This document shows, one piece after another, positions 25,407 to 34,855 of a stretch of 64,000 bases of DNA; position 1 is the first letter of the stretch; each line of letters begins with the position of its first letter. The stretch is taken from the NCBI RefSeq assembly GCF_023218075.1, contig NZ_JALPTB010000027.1:1-64000 (forward strand). Direction: 5' to 3'. A model generated the notes under the pieces. It ran no database searches. It had not been told where the DNA came from and was given only the letters and a program-made list of their open reading frames with translations. A program made the translations under genes and the position numbers. This stretch comes from Rhodococcus sp. HM1. GTDB taxonomy: Bacteria > Actinomycetota > Actinomycetes > Mycobacteriales > Mycobacteriaceae.

Positions 25407-26924
25407 GTGAGTGAAACAGTTCAGTCCCATCCCGGCGGGGTCGAGGACCCGATCGCGCGGGGTGAGCGGCTGCGGCTGTTCTCGTTCGCGACCGCGGAGA
25501 AGCGCACCGAATATCTGTGGGTGTTGCGGGCGTTCGACCATGCCCGCGCCAACTATGTGGTGTTGCTGCATGCCGGGGAGGTCGCGTCGATCCTCGGGCG
25601 GATCGGCGGGGACGATCCGGCGGCGGCGTTGTCGGCGCAGGACGTGACGCCGCTGCTCGAGCAGCTGCACGCGTGGGGTCTGCTCGAGCGCAGCTACGAC
25701 GGGACGCGGGCGGCGACGCTCGCCGAGTACCGCAATCGGCATTTCGTGTATCAGTTCACCCGGCCCGGTTATCACGCGTTCCGGGCGGTGGAGGACGTGC
25801 TGAGCGGCCGCGGGGAGGATGCGTCGCTGTCGCGGCTGGCGCTGGCGGATCTGCTGGCGGATCTGACCGATCTCGCGGCGGCGAACGAGGCGGGTGACGG
25901 GGAGCTGGTCATCCGCAAGCTGATGCGGCTCGATGCGACGTTGTCGGACATGGCCGAACGGGCGGCCCGGTTCTATCTCGTGCTCGGTGACATGGTGCGG
26001 ACCACGGAGATCACACCGGAGGTGTTCCTCGCGCACAAGGACGCGTTGCTGATGCACATGCGCGAGTTCAGTTCGGATCTGGCGCGGTTCGCGCCGAAGC
26101 TGACCGCCGCGCTCGAGCGGGTGCAGGCGACCGGCGTCGAGCAGTTGTTGGCGCGGGCTGCGGCCCACGACGAACGGGTGTTGTTGCCGGTCGAGGAGCG
26201 GGAGGCGGACTGGCGGTCGCGGTGGCGCGGCATCGAGCACTGGTTCGCCGGGGTGGGGTCGGCGCCGAGCGAGGCCGATCGGCTGCGGGAGGGCACGATG
26301 AGCGCGATCGCCGCGGTGCTGGCGTTGCTGCGGCGTGTCACCGAGACCCGCAAGGGCGGGATGAGCCGGGAGTCGCAGTTGCGGCACCTGGCGGGCTGGT
26401 TCGCGGCCGCGCCGAGCGAGGAGGCGGCGCACGCCCTGTTCGGGGTGGTGTTCGATCTGGGCCGGCCGCGGCATTTCGCGATGCCGCACGCGGATGCGGA
26501 GGCGGTGCCGATCGGGATGTCGTGGTGGGAGGCGCCGCCGGTGGAGATCTCCCGGACGCTCGCCGAGACGGGCCGGACCCCGTCGGCGGGGGCGCCGGGC
26601 AAGGTGGTGCGGAACGAGTCCGGGATCCGGCGGCTGCGGGAGGTGCAGCTCGCGGCGCAGCGTCGCCGCGCGGCGGCCGCGGCGTCGCTGGCCACCGGGG
26701 GTGTGCGGGAGCGGGAGTTGTCGGAGGCCGAGACCGAGGTGCTGTTGGGTCTGCTGGATGCGGCGTTGTCGGCGCGGGTGCCGATCAGTGCCCGTGTGGG
26801 TGATGCGGCGACGGGTTCGGGGAACGGGGTGACATTGACGTTGACGCCGAGCGCGGAGTCGATGGTGGTGCACACGGCGCGGGGCCGGTTGCATCTGGAC
26901 GGCCTGTCGGTGGACGTGCGGTGA
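25407..26924 (+). CDS. jetA: Wadjet component JetA (DUF2397/TIGR02677 family)
   Basis: A 505-residue protein of the DUF2397 type, with winged-helix-like and helical repeats: RLRLFSFATAEKRTEYLWVLRAFDHARANYVVLLH, VTPLLEQLHAWGLLERSYDGTRAATLAEYRNRHFVYQFTRPGY, and AARFYLVLGDMVRTTE. In Wadjet systems JetA is the kleisin that binds the SMC-like ATPase, forming a condensin-like complex that extrudes and eliminates circular plasmid DNA. GTG 25407 is used as start; an ATG is absent nearby. It is followed directly by jetB with a 4-bp overlap. Identification rests on the gene trio plus sequence style. Confidence 0.85.
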   Translation: MSETVQSHPGGVEDPIARGERLRLFSFATAEKRTEYLWVLRAFDHARANYVVLLHAGEVASILGRIGGDDPAAALSAQDVTPLLEQLHAWGLLERSYDGTRAATLAEYRNRHFVYQFTRPGYHAFRAVEDVLSGRGEDASLSRLALADLLADLTDLAAANEAGDGELVIRKLMRLDATLSDMAERAARFYLVLGDMVRTTEITPEVFLAHKDALLMHMREFSSDLARFAPKLTAALERVQATGVEQLLARAAAHDERVLLPVEEREADWRSRWRGIEHWFAGVGSAPSEADRLREGTMSAIAAVLALLRRVTETRKGGMSRESQLRHLAGWFAAAPSEEAAHALFGVVFDLGRPRHFAMPHADAEAVPIGMSWWEAPPVEISRTLAETGRTPSAGAPGKVVRNESGIRRLREVQLAAQRRRAAAAASLATGGVRERELSEAETEVLLGLLDAALSARVPISARVGDAATGSGNGVTLTLTPSAESMVVHTARGRLHLDGLSVDVR

Positions 26925-28324
26925 AGGCGCGGAGCATTCCGTCGCTCGAGCTGGATTCGTTCCAGCGGGCGGTGCGGTTGATTCTCACTCACCATCTGGT
27001 GACGGTGTCGTATCCGGATCCGAATGCGCTGCCGCTGGTGCGGCGGCGGGCGACGGAGTTGCGCGCGGATCTGCTCGAGGCGTTCGGGTATCGGCTCGAG
27101 GTGACCGAGACGACGGCCCGGTTGTTCACGGTCGCGGATCGGCTCGACCCGGGGGCAGGTACGTCGACGGTGTCGGATCGGCCGTTCGATCGGCGGCGCT
27201 ACGCGTATCTGGCGTTGGCGCTGGCGGCGTTGGGGCGGGCCGGGAATCAGATCAGCCTGTCCGAGCTGGCCGGGCACGTGGCGGCGGAGGCGTCGCAGGT
27301 CGACGGGGTGGAGCTGGCGGCGGACCGGGCCGCGGACCGGGATGCGTTCGTCGATGCGGTGGCGTGGTTGTGCACGCGGGGTGCGATCACCCTGGCCGAC
27401 GGGGATGCCGGCCGGTGGGCGTCGGACCCGGAGGTCGGTGAGGCCCTGTACGACATCGACCGGGCGGTGGTGACGGCGTTGTTCCGGCCGCCGCGGGTGT
27501 TGCAGCATCTGCGGTCGGTGCGTGGGCTGCTGGCCGACGGGGGTGTCCCGGCCGATCCGGAACGTCCGGTTGCGACGGCGGAGGTCGCGCGGCGGGTGCG
27601 GCGGGCGCTGGTGCAACGTCCGGTGCTGTACGCGGAGGAGCTCGACGATGCGGAGGCGTTGCAGTTGGCGTTGCCGCGGACCGCGGCGGACGTGGAGTTG
27701 CTGACCGGTCTCGTCGCCGAGCGCCGCGCCGAGGGTGTGGCGCTGGTGGATTCGTCGGGTCGGCTGTCGGACCTGCGGTTTCCCGGGACCGGGTCGGTGG
27801 CGCAGCTGGCGTTGCTGCTGGCCGGGGAGATCAGCGCCCGGGTGCTCGACGCGGGGGTGCCCGAGGACGGTGACGCCGGGCTGCTGCGCATGCCGTTGCC
27901 GCCGGACGGTCACGAGGCGCTGGTGGCGGCGGTGGATGCGGCGATCCCCGCGGCGGGGGTGTTCGCGGCACTCGCCGTGGAGGACGGCGCGGGTTCGGGG
28001 TCCGATCCGGCGCCGGAGCCGGCCGAGGAGCGGCCGGCCGCGCTGCATCCGCTCATCGAGGACGGCTGGCTGGCCTCGACGGTCGGGCAGCTCGTCGACG
28101 CCTACGGGCGCACGTTCGCGGCGCAGTGGCAGGCCGATCCGGCCGGGTTGGCCGCGGCGGCGCTGGATCTGCTGGAGAAGCTGCGGCTGGTGGTGCGGGT
28201 GCCCGGTGGGGTGCTGGCGTTGCCGGCGCTGGCGCGCTACCGCGGGGTCACGGTCACCGTCCGGGAGCGGGACCCGCAGATCGATCTGTATCCGGGAGAC
28301 TCGAGCGAGGCGGAGTTGTCATGA
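26921..28324 (+). CDS. jetB: Wadjet component JetB (DUF2398/TIGR02678 family)
   Basis: A 467-residue protein of the DUF2398 type. The start ELDSFQRAVRLILTHHLVTVSYPDPNALPLVRRRATELRADLLEAFGYRLEVTETTARLF is characteristic. RRRYAYLALALAALGRAGNQISLSELAGHV and a long winged-helix C-terminal region follow. JetB is the KITE-like subunit that binds JetA in the complex. A low-complexity Gly/Ser/Pro/Glu insert near residues 350-370 (GAGSGSDPAPEPAEERP) may be a linker. Start and stop overlap both neighbours by 4 bp, showing tight translational coupling. Confidence 0.85.
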   Translation: MKARSIPSLELDSFQRAVRLILTHHLVTVSYPDPNALPLVRRRATELRADLLEAFGYRLEVTETTARLFTVADRLDPGAGTSTVSDRPFDRRRYAYLALALAALGRAGNQISLSELAGHVAAEASQVDGVELAADRAADRDAFVDAVAWLCTRGAITLADGDAGRWASDPEVGEALYDIDRAVVTALFRPPRVLQHLRSVRGLLADGGVPADPERPVATAEVARRVRRALVQRPVLYAEELDDAEALQLALPRTAADVELLTGLVAERRAEGVALVDSSGRLSDLRFPGTGSVAQLALLLAGEISARVLDAGVPEDGDAGLLRMPLPPDGHEALVAAVDAAIPAAGVFAALAVEDGAGSGSDPAPEPAEERPAALHPLIEDGWLASTVGQLVDAYGRTFAAQWQADPAGLAAAALDLLEKLRLVVRVPGGVLALPALARYRGVTVTVRERDPQIDLYPGDSSEAELS

Positions 28325-31300
28325 GCAGTGCCCGTTTCCGGCCGACACGGGCCGGGATCATCAACCTGTGGGACTACCGGGACCAGGAGTTCTCGTTCGC
28401 CGACGGGCGCCTGGTGCTGCGCGGCCCGAACGGGTCGGGCAAGACCAAGGCCCTCGAGGTGCTGTTCCCGTTCGTGTTCGACGGCCGGATCGAGCCGCGC
28501 CGTTTGAACCCGTTCGCCGGTGAGGAACGCACGATGCGGTCGAACCTGCTCTACCGCGGGCAGGACAGCGCGTATTCGTATGTGTGGATGGAGTTCTGCC
28601 GCGGCGACCGTGACGATCCGGAGGCCGTGACGGTCGGCATCGGGATGCGCGCCACCCGCGGCAACGACAAGGTCACCCGCTGGTATTTCGTCGTCGACGG
28701 CCGGGTCGGGGTGGACTTCTCGCTGCTCGATGCCGAGGATCGGCCGCTGACCCGCAAGCAGTTGATCGACGAGGTCGGCGCGGACGCGGTGTCGGATCGG
28801 CCGGTGGACTACCGGGCGGCGATCGACGCGCGGCTGTTCGGGCTCGGCGCACAGCGCTACGAGCAGCTGATCAATCTGATCCTCACGCTGCGGCGGCCGC
28901 AGCTGGCGAAGAATCTCGACCCGAAGGGGTTGTCGCAGGCGTTGACCGACGGTCTGCGGCCGCTGGACGACCGTCTGGTGCTCGAGGCGGCCCGCTCGTT
29001 CTCCGACATGGAGGAGGTCGCGCGGGTGCTCGAGTCGCTGTCGGCGGCGGACGAGGCGGCGCAGCGGTTCGTCACCGTGTACGGGAAGTATCTGCGGCAG
29101 CAGGCGCGGGCGGACGTCGAGCAGGTCGCGGCGCGGCTGGCGGCGGTCGACGCGGGGATCGAGACGCTGCACGGCGCGGCGGCGGACCGGCTGCGGTCCG
29201 GGACCGAACGCGCGAGCGTCGAGCAGCAGCTCGCCGAGACCGAGCGGGAACTCGAGCAGGCCCGCGCGAATCTCGAGGCGTTGCAACGCTCGAGCGCGTA
29301 CGAGGGCAAGCAGCAGCTCGACGACCTGGCGCAGGCCGTCGCGAATCTCGAACGCACCACGATCGCGCAGGGCGAGCATGCCCGGCGGGCGCAGGCCACG
29401 CTCGCGCAGCGCACCGAGGAGACCGAACGCGCGGCCGCCGCGGTGACGGCGGCGGTGGCGGCGCTCGCGCGGGGTGAGGCGGCGCTGGCCGCGGCGGCGG
29501 AGGACGCGGGAATCGCCTGGACCGCACCGCAACCCGAGGTGCGCGCCGAACAGCTGGCGGCCGTGATCGACGGTCACGTGGCCGAACGCGAAGCCGATGT
29601 GCAAGCGGTGCGGTCGGCGCTCTCGCGCGTCGAGGGGGCCGCTTCCGCGCGGACGCGCGCGGAGGCGTCGGCGCAGCGGGGCCGCGCGCAGTTGGACACC
29701 GCGCGGGCCGCGGTCGAGGCGGCGGAGACGATGGTCGAGCTCGCCCGCGCCGAGACGGCGAATCAGCTGCGCACCTGGTGGGGTGAGCACGGTGACGAGT
29801 TCGCGGCGGCAGGTGTCGCGACCGGCCTGCTCGATGCCCTCGACGACGCGATCGCCCGCGCCGGCGACGACGATGCGCCCGCCCCGGCGGCGGTGCTGGC
29901 GGCGCACACCGCGTCCGCGGTGGAGGAACTGAAGTTCCGGCGGCGGTCGTGCGCGGCGGACGCGGAGGCGCTCGAGGCGCGGATCGGGGAACTCGAGTCC
30001 GAGCGGGCGGCGATCGCGGCCGAACGCGACGATGCTCCCCCGCCGTTCCCGGCGCGCCGCGGCGACCGGGACGCCCTGCCGGGTGCGCCGCTGTGGCGGC
30101 TGGTGCGGTTCGCCGACGAGGTCACGCCGGAGGCGGCGGCCGGCATCGAGGCCGCGCTGGAGGCGGCGAATCTGCTGGACGGCTGGGTGTCCGACGAGTC
30201 GGTTCCGGGCGGCGACACCGCATCCGAGCAGTTCCTGGAGCCGCTGCCGGCGGCGCAGCGTCCGGCCGGGCGCACCCTGGCCGACGTGCTGGTCGCCGAG
30301 CCCGATGCCGGTGTTCCGGAGCAGCGGGTGCGGGATCTGCTCGCGTCGATCGCGTTGACCCCGGCGGACGGGTCGGTCACGGTGGCCGTCGACGAGAGCG
30401 GCCGGTTCCGGCAGGGCGTGCAGGTCGGGCGCCACGGCAAGACGCACGCGGAGTTCATCGGGGCGACCGCGCGGGCGCGGCGGCGGCAGAGCCGGATCGC
30501 GGATCTGGACACGATGATCGCCGAGGCGCGGGCCGCGGTGGCGGCGCTGGGCGCGGACCGGCGCCGGCTCGGGGAGCAGCTGACCCGGCTCGAGCGGGCC
30601 GCGTCGGCGTTGCCGCGCACGGGCACCGTGTCGGCGGCGTTGCGGAAGGTCACCGAGTGCGCCGGCGCGCTGCGGACCGCGACGGAATCGGCCGCGGCGG
30701 CGGACCGCGACTTCGATCAGGCCCTGGCCGAGCATGCGGCGCGGGAGCAGCAGGTGCGGGCCGCGGCGGCCGCGCACCGCGCCCCGCACACCGCCCGCGA
30801 GCTCGACGCGGTCGCGGCGGCGATCCGGCATTTCCAGTCGCAGGGTCAGGCGCTGCTGCGGGCGCGGCGCGAGCACACCGCCGAGCTCGAGCGGGCGCGG
30901 GATGCGGCGGCGCGGCTCGACGAGGCGCGGCGGGCCGCCGAGGAGTCGGCGGAGCAGGCGGCGGTCGCCGAGGAGTCGTTGACGGCGCAGCAGCAGCGGC
31001 TCGAGACGCTGCGGGAGGCGCTCGGTGCGTCCGCGGAGCAGATCGACGAGCAGCTCGAGCAGGCCCGTGCGCGGATCGAGGCGGCGAAGGCGGCGCAGCG
31101 CACCGCCCGCAAGGCCTACGACGCGGCGATCGAGCGGATCGGTAAGGCCGAGGCGGCGCACACCGCGGCCGAGCAGACGCTGCGGTCGGCGCTGGTGGAG
31201 GCGCTCGCGGACGCCGAGCACCTGGCCCCCTATGCGCGCCCGGAGCTGTTGGGCCTGTTGGGGATCGAGCAGCCGCACGCGTGGCCGGCGGGACCGGCGG

Positions 31301-32481
31301 CGTGGCTCGACGCCGATCAGCTGGTGTATCGGATCCAGCGCGAGACCGGCGAGGAGGTGCCGGTGCTGCCGGCGGAGGTGTCGGCGCTGTTCGCGTCGCT
31401 GCTGGCGGCGACCGAGTCGGTGACGGTGTCGGAGTCGGCCCGGAAGTCGACGCGCACGGCGCTGACGTCGGCGTTGCAGGAGTTCGATGCGCAGCTGGCG
31501 GCGGCCGGTCAGGACTACCGGCTGCACTGGGACGCCCCGGACGGGGTGACCGTGGTGCGGGTGCAGGACGAGCAGGGGTTCTCGTCCGTCGGGCAGTTCG
31601 CGACGCGGATCGCCGCCGCGCGCCGGGAGCAGGAACTGCTGCTCACCGACGCCGAGCGCCGCATCCTCGAGGACGCGTTGCTGACCGGGCTGGCGCAGCA
31701 GATCCACGAGCGCACCGTCGACGCCCGCGCGCTGATCGCCCGGATGGGCGCGGAGATGCGCAAGCGGCACATGTCCTCGGGCAACACGATCGGGGTGCAC
31801 TGGGCGTTGGCCGATCATCTCGACGACCGGTCGCGGGCGGTGTGCCGCTTGCTGGACCGCGACGCGTCGGCGTTGGGCGCGGACGAATTGTCCGAGGTGC
31901 GCGCGCATTTCGCGGCGCAGATCCGCGCCGAGCGGGCGGCGCACCCGGAGCGGTCGTACCCGGAGATCCTGGCCTCGACGCTGGACTACCGGCGGTGGCG
32001 GGTGTTCTCGTTCAGCCTGATCTCCGCGGACGGCACCGAGGACCGGTTGACGGTGGCGCGGCATTCGGCGCTGTCCGGTGGTGAGCAGTCGGTGTCGCTA
32101 CATCTGCCGCTGTTCGCGGCGGCGCACGTGATGCTCGATTCGGCGGATCCGCACGCGCCGCGGCTGCTGGCGCTGGACGAGGCGTTCGCCGGTGTCGACG
32201 ACACCGGCCGCAGCGAATTGCTGAGCCTGTGTGTGCAGTTCGACCTGGATCTGTTCATGACCGGGTTCGACCTGTGGATCACCTACGCCGGCGTGCCGGC
32301 GTGTGCGCACTACGACCTGGCGCATTCGGTGGCCGAGCACACGGTCGCGGCGACGCTGCTGGTGTGGTCGAGTGGGGATCTGCTCGCCGAGCACGACGGG
32401 TCGGAGCTGACCGCGGCGCTGGGTTCGCCGGGGACGCGGCGGGTGCTCGCGCCGGTCGAGGGGGCGCTCGAGTTCGCGTAG
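28321..32481 (+). CDS. jetC: Wadjet component JetC, SMC-like ATPase (TIGR02680 family)
   Basis: A 1386-residue SMC/MukB-like ATPase. Walker A is GPNGSGKT at residues 35-42. Long Ala/Glu/Arg coiled coils fill about 290-1150, interrupted near 560-700 by a hinge-like globular stretch (APLWRLVRFADEVTPEAAAGIEAAL). The C-terminal head holds the ABC signature LSGGEQ (1251-1256) and Walker B LLALDEAF (D1286, E1287). The domain order and the end (FDLWITYAGVPACAHYDLAH) fit TIGR02680. In Wadjet it drives ATP-dependent loop extrusion on invading plasmids. The nuclease subunit JetD normally encoded alongside is not found within the window. Confidence 0.93.
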   Translation: MSSARFRPTRAGIINLWDYRDQEFSFADGRLVLRGPNGSGKTKALEVLFPFVFDGRIEPRRLNPFAGEERTMRSNLLYRGQDSAYSYVWMEFCRGDRDDPEAVTVGIGMRATRGNDKVTRWYFVVDGRVGVDFSLLDAEDRPLTRKQLIDEVGADAVSDRPVDYRAAIDARLFGLGAQRYEQLINLILTLRRPQLAKNLDPKGLSQALTDGLRPLDDRLVLEAARSFSDMEEVARVLESLSAADEAAQRFVTVYGKYLRQQARADVEQVAARLAAVDAGIETLHGAAADRLRSGTERASVEQQLAETERELEQARANLEALQRSSAYEGKQQLDDLAQAVANLERTTIAQGEHARRAQATLAQRTEETERAAAAVTAAVAALARGEAALAAAAEDAGIAWTAPQPEVRAEQLAAVIDGHVAEREADVQAVRSALSRVEGAASARTRAEASAQRGRAQLDTARAAVEAAETMVELARAETANQLRTWWGEHGDEFAAAGVATGLLDALDDAIARAGDDDAPAPAAVLAAHTASAVEELKFRRRSCAADAEALEARIGELESERAAIAAERDDAPPPFPARRGDRDALPGAPLWRLVRFADEVTPEAAAGIEAALEAANLLDGWVSDESVPGGDTASEQFLEPLPAAQRPAGRTLADVLVAEPDAGVPEQRVRDLLASIALTPADGSVTVAVDESGRFRQGVQVGRHGKTHAEFIGATARARRRQSRIADLDTMIAEARAAVAALGADRRRLGEQLTRLERAASALPRTGTVSAALRKVTECAGALRTATESAAAADRDFDQALAEHAAREQQVRAAAAAHRAPHTARELDAVAAAIRHFQSQGQALLRARREHTAELERARDAAARLDEARRAAEESAEQAAVAEESLTAQQQRLETLREALGASAEQIDEQLEQARARIEAAKAAQRTARKAYDAAIERIGKAEAAHTAAEQTLRSALVEALADAEHLAPYARPELLGLLGIEQPHAWPAGPAAWLDADQLVYRIQRETGEEVPVLPAEVSALFASLLAATESVTVSESARKSTRTALTSALQEFDAQLAAAGQDYRLHWDAPDGVTVVRVQDEQGFSSVGQFATRIAAARREQELLLTDAERRILEDALLTGLAQQIHERTVDARALIARMGAEMRKRHMSSGNTIGVHWALADHLDDRSRAVCRLLDRDASALGADELSEVRAHFAAQIRAERAAHPERSYPEILASTLDYRRWRVFSFSLISADGTEDRLTVARHSALSGGEQSVSLHLPLFAAAHVMLDSADPHAPRLLALDEAFAGVDDTGRSELLSLCVQFDLDLFMTGFDLWITYAGVPACAHYDLAHSVAEHTVAATLLVWSSGDLLAEHDGSELTAALGSPGTRRVLAPVEGALEFA

Positions 32482-32657
32482 GCCGTGGGCTGTCGCTACT
32501 CGAATTCGCTCCTTTCGCGATCATGAGTGCCGACGCTCGCATACCCTCGGGGAGGAGCCTGGGCGCACTCGTGTGATCCGTCGTCCGGAGTTTCGGTGCA
32601 TCCGCGGGGCAGGGGCCGTCGCGGGACGAGAACCGGTTTCACCCTCGGAGGGTGGCG

Positions 32658-33443
32658 ATGGAGCTGAATCTCGGCGGAAAGCTCGCGGTGGTCACCGGCG
32701 CGAGCAAGGGAATCGGGCTCGCGATCACCGAGCACCTCGTCGACGCGGGCGCCCACGTCGTGGCAGGTTCACGCACCCGCGGCCCACGTCTCGAGGCGCT
32801 CGGGTCGGGCGGGAACGTGACGTTCGTTCCCGTCGATCTGATGACCGGTGAAGGTGCCACCGCGTTGGTCGCGGCCGCGGCGCAGCTCGGGGGCGTCGAC
32901 ATTCTGGTCAACAACGCCGGAGCGGTCACCCCGCGGCCGGGTGGATTCCTCACGGTCACCGACGAGGACTGGAATGCGTCGTGGTCGCTCGGAGTGATGG
33001 CCGCGGTGCGCACGACCCGCGCCGCGATCCCGGAGATGCTCCGGCGCGGCGGCGGGGCGATCGTCACGATCGGTTCGGTCAACGCGTTCTACCCCGACCC
33101 CGGTATCCCCGACTACTGCGCCGTCAAGGCCGCGGTCACCAACCTCACGAAATCCCTGTCGAAAGAGCTCGGCCCCCAGGGAATTCGCGCGAATTCGGTG
33201 AGCCCGGGTCCCGTCTCGACCGATCTGTGGATGGGTGCGGGCGGCGTCGCCGAGGTCCTCGGCACGGCGAGCGGCGCGAGTCCGCAGGAGGTCGCGGACG
33301 GGGCGGTCGCCGGCACTCCCACGGGACGGTTCACCACCCCAGACGAGGTCGCGGACCTGGTGCTGTTCCTGGCCTCGGACCGGGCAGCGAACATCACCGG
33401 TGCCGACATGACGATCGACGGTGGATTCATCACGACGATCTGA
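32658..33443 (+). CDS. Short-chain dehydrogenase/reductase (SDR)
   Basis: A 261-residue classical SDR: TGASKGIG cofactor motif at residues 13-20, NNAG near 87-90, catalytic Y153 and K157 (YCAVK), and the C-terminal NITGADMTIDGGF that is common to the fabG-like group. ATG 32658 follows GGAGGG at good spacing; GTG 32652 is a less likely start. It lies 176 bp after jetC on the same strand, in the place where jetD might be expected, but has no relation to it. Substrate unknown. Confidence 0.92.
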   Translation: MELNLGGKLAVVTGASKGIGLAITEHLVDAGAHVVAGSRTRGPRLEALGSGGNVTFVPVDLMTGEGATALVAAAAQLGGVDILVNNAGAVTPRPGGFLTVTDEDWNASWSLGVMAAVRTTRAAIPEMLRRGGGAIVTIGSVNAFYPDPGIPDYCAVKAAVTNLTKSLSKELGPQGIRANSVSPGPVSTDLWMGAGGVAEVLGTASGASPQEVADGAVAGTPTGRFTTPDEVADLVLFLASDRAANITGADMTIDGGFITTI

Positions 33444-33497
33444 CCATCGGGCAGTGCTGCCGATGCCCATCCTCCCCACCGGATACGGAGACGACAG

Positions 33498-34310
33498 ATG
33501 AGGATCACTCGATTCGCGCGGGCCGCGGTGCAGGTGCTGGCGGTGGTGGCGTTGGCACTCGTGGCGGTCGCCGTGCCCGCGGCGGCCGCGCCGCGGCCGA
33601 CGATCGTGCTGGTGCACGGCGCGTTCGCGGACACAACCAGTTGGGACGCCGTCGCCGCCGACCTGCGCGGCCGCGGCTACACGGTCGTGGTGCCCGACAA
33701 TCCGCTGCGCGGTCCGGCCCACGATGCGGCCGCGATCGAGAAGACCCTCGCGGAGATCTCCGGGCCGGTTGTGCTCGTCGGGCACTCCTACGGCGGCGCG
33801 GTCATCACCAACACACACAGTCCGAACGTGACGGCGCTCGTCTACATCGCGGCGTTCGCGCCGGCCCAGGGCGAACCCGTCCAGCTGCTGCTCGACCCGA
33901 TCCGCTTCCCGGGCAGCCAGCTCCTGCCACCGGCCCTGCAAGTCAAGGTCGTCGACGACGACCAGGCCGTCGGCGGCAGGAACCTCGACGGTTACATCGC
34001 CGACGACGCGTTCCACCGGGTGTTCGCGCCCGATGTCGGTGATGCCACCGCGGCGACCATGCTCGCCCACCAGAAGTCGATCGCGCTGTGGGCCAACGTC
34101 GAACCCTCCGGCCCGACCTCGTGGTCCAGCACACCGTCCTGGTATCTCGTGTCCGCCGGCGACACGGTCATTCCGCCTGCCTCACAGCGCTACATGGCGG
34201 GTCGGATCGGCGCCCACACCAGCGAGATCCAGGCCTCCCACGTCGCACTGGTTTCCCGGCCTGCAGTCGTGGCCGACACGATCGCCGCAGCCGCAGACTC
34301 CGCGTCGTAG
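33498..34310 (+). CDS. Secreted alpha/beta hydrolase
   Basis: A 270-residue hydrolase with an N-terminal Sec signal peptide: basic start MRITRFARAA, hydrophobic VLAVVALALVAVAVPA, probable cleavage after AAAA near residue 31. The mature part starts with the alpha/beta-hydrolase strand PTIVLVHGAFADTTSW. The nucleophile elbow is GHSYGG, and late segments contain AGDTVIPP and ASHVALVSRP (probable catalytic Asp and His). The length and motifs resemble the salicylate-esterase-like (MES/HNL) group. It is 54 bp after the SDR, so an operon is likely. Confidence 0.88.
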   Translation: MRITRFARAAVQVLAVVALALVAVAVPAAAAPRPTIVLVHGAFADTTSWDAVAADLRGRGYTVVVPDNPLRGPAHDAAAIEKTLAEISGPVVLVGHSYGGAVITNTHSPNVTALVYIAAFAPAQGEPVQLLLDPIRFPGSQLLPPALQVKVVDDDQAVGGRNLDGYIADDAFHRVFAPDVGDATAATMLAHQKSIALWANVEPSGPTSWSSTPSWYLVSAGDTVIPPASQRYMAGRIGAHTSEIQASHVALVSRPAVVADTIAAAADSAS

Positions 34311-34421
34311 TGACGGGTATCCCGATTTCGTCTCCGTCCGTTCCGCACGCGACCCTGCCCCTGATCCTTCATCCGACCACCGCGCAGCGCCGCACGCCGC
34401 CGGCCGTGCGCGCGATGCCCG

Positions 34422-34439
34422 ATATCCCCCATGCGGGGG
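34422..34439. promoter_or_regulatory. Perfect palindrome ATCCCCC-N4-GGGGGAT upstream of the ThDP operon
   Basis: Exact 7-bp arms around ATGC, 153 bp before the small gene at 34592. The repeat lies in the otherwise empty 281-bp region after the secreted hydrolase. It is spaced like a dimeric regulator site; no matching regulator is in the window. Confidence 0.45.
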
Positions 34440-34510
34440 ATGGTCGCAGGCCGGGCCGCGGGCCCACACTGACGAGTGAGGGCAGCACCGCCCGGTCGCG
34501 CGAAGCGTAG

Positions 34511-34525
34511 CGGAAAGACTTTCCG
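34511..34525. promoter_or_regulatory. Perfect palindrome CGGAAAG-A-CTTTCCG upstream of the ThDP operon
   Basis: Exact 7-bp arms around a single A, 67 bp before the start at 34592, where an operator would overlap a promoter. It is unrelated in sequence to the palindrome at 34422. Confidence 0.45.
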
Positions 34526-34591
34526 GCAGAACACGTTTCGATGCGCGCCGGTCGTGGAACCTGGCTGCCGTGTCGGTGCAGGAGGTTCGCC

Positions 34592-34819
34592 ATGACCACC
34601 GTCGGAGAGCATGCCCGCGATCGCCCGGTCCAGGTGTTCCGGGGTCCGGGCGACGTGCTGCTGTGCATGACCAATGTGCGCGGGCTCGGGCGGGACAGGG
34701 TCCTGCGTCGCGGGCGCACCGCCGTGCGGCCGGGGTCGGAGGAATCCGGCTCCCCCGCCGCCGGGCTGTACGCGCGGTGCGTCCGCGGCCGGCTCGGGCA
34801 CGCAGCCCGCTCCGCCTGA
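34592..34819 (+). CDS. Small protein heading the ThDP/KAS III operon
   Basis: A 75-residue open frame whose ATG has a strong AGGAGG ribosome site 7 bases upstream, 36 bp ahead of the ThDP enzyme gene. The first half (RPVQVFRGPGDVLLCMTNVRGLGRDRVL) looks like folded protein. The second half is Arg/Gly/Ser-rich with no recognisable domain. I do not recognise a family. Its reality rests on ribosome site and position; it could also be a leader for translational coupling. Confidence 0.45.
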   Translation: MTTVGEHARDRPVQVFRGPGDVLLCMTNVRGLGRDRVLRRGRTAVRPGSEESGSPAAGLYARCVRGRLGHAARSA

Positions 34820-34855
34820 TCCGACGTGTTCGATCCCCGGTTCAGGAGCAACCCC

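Noticed and set aside
28237-32064. 1275-codon open frame on the minus strand opposite jetC
   Set aside because: Pure antisense shadow: Arg/Leu/Gln-rich, no domain, and created by the third-position GC bias of jetC.
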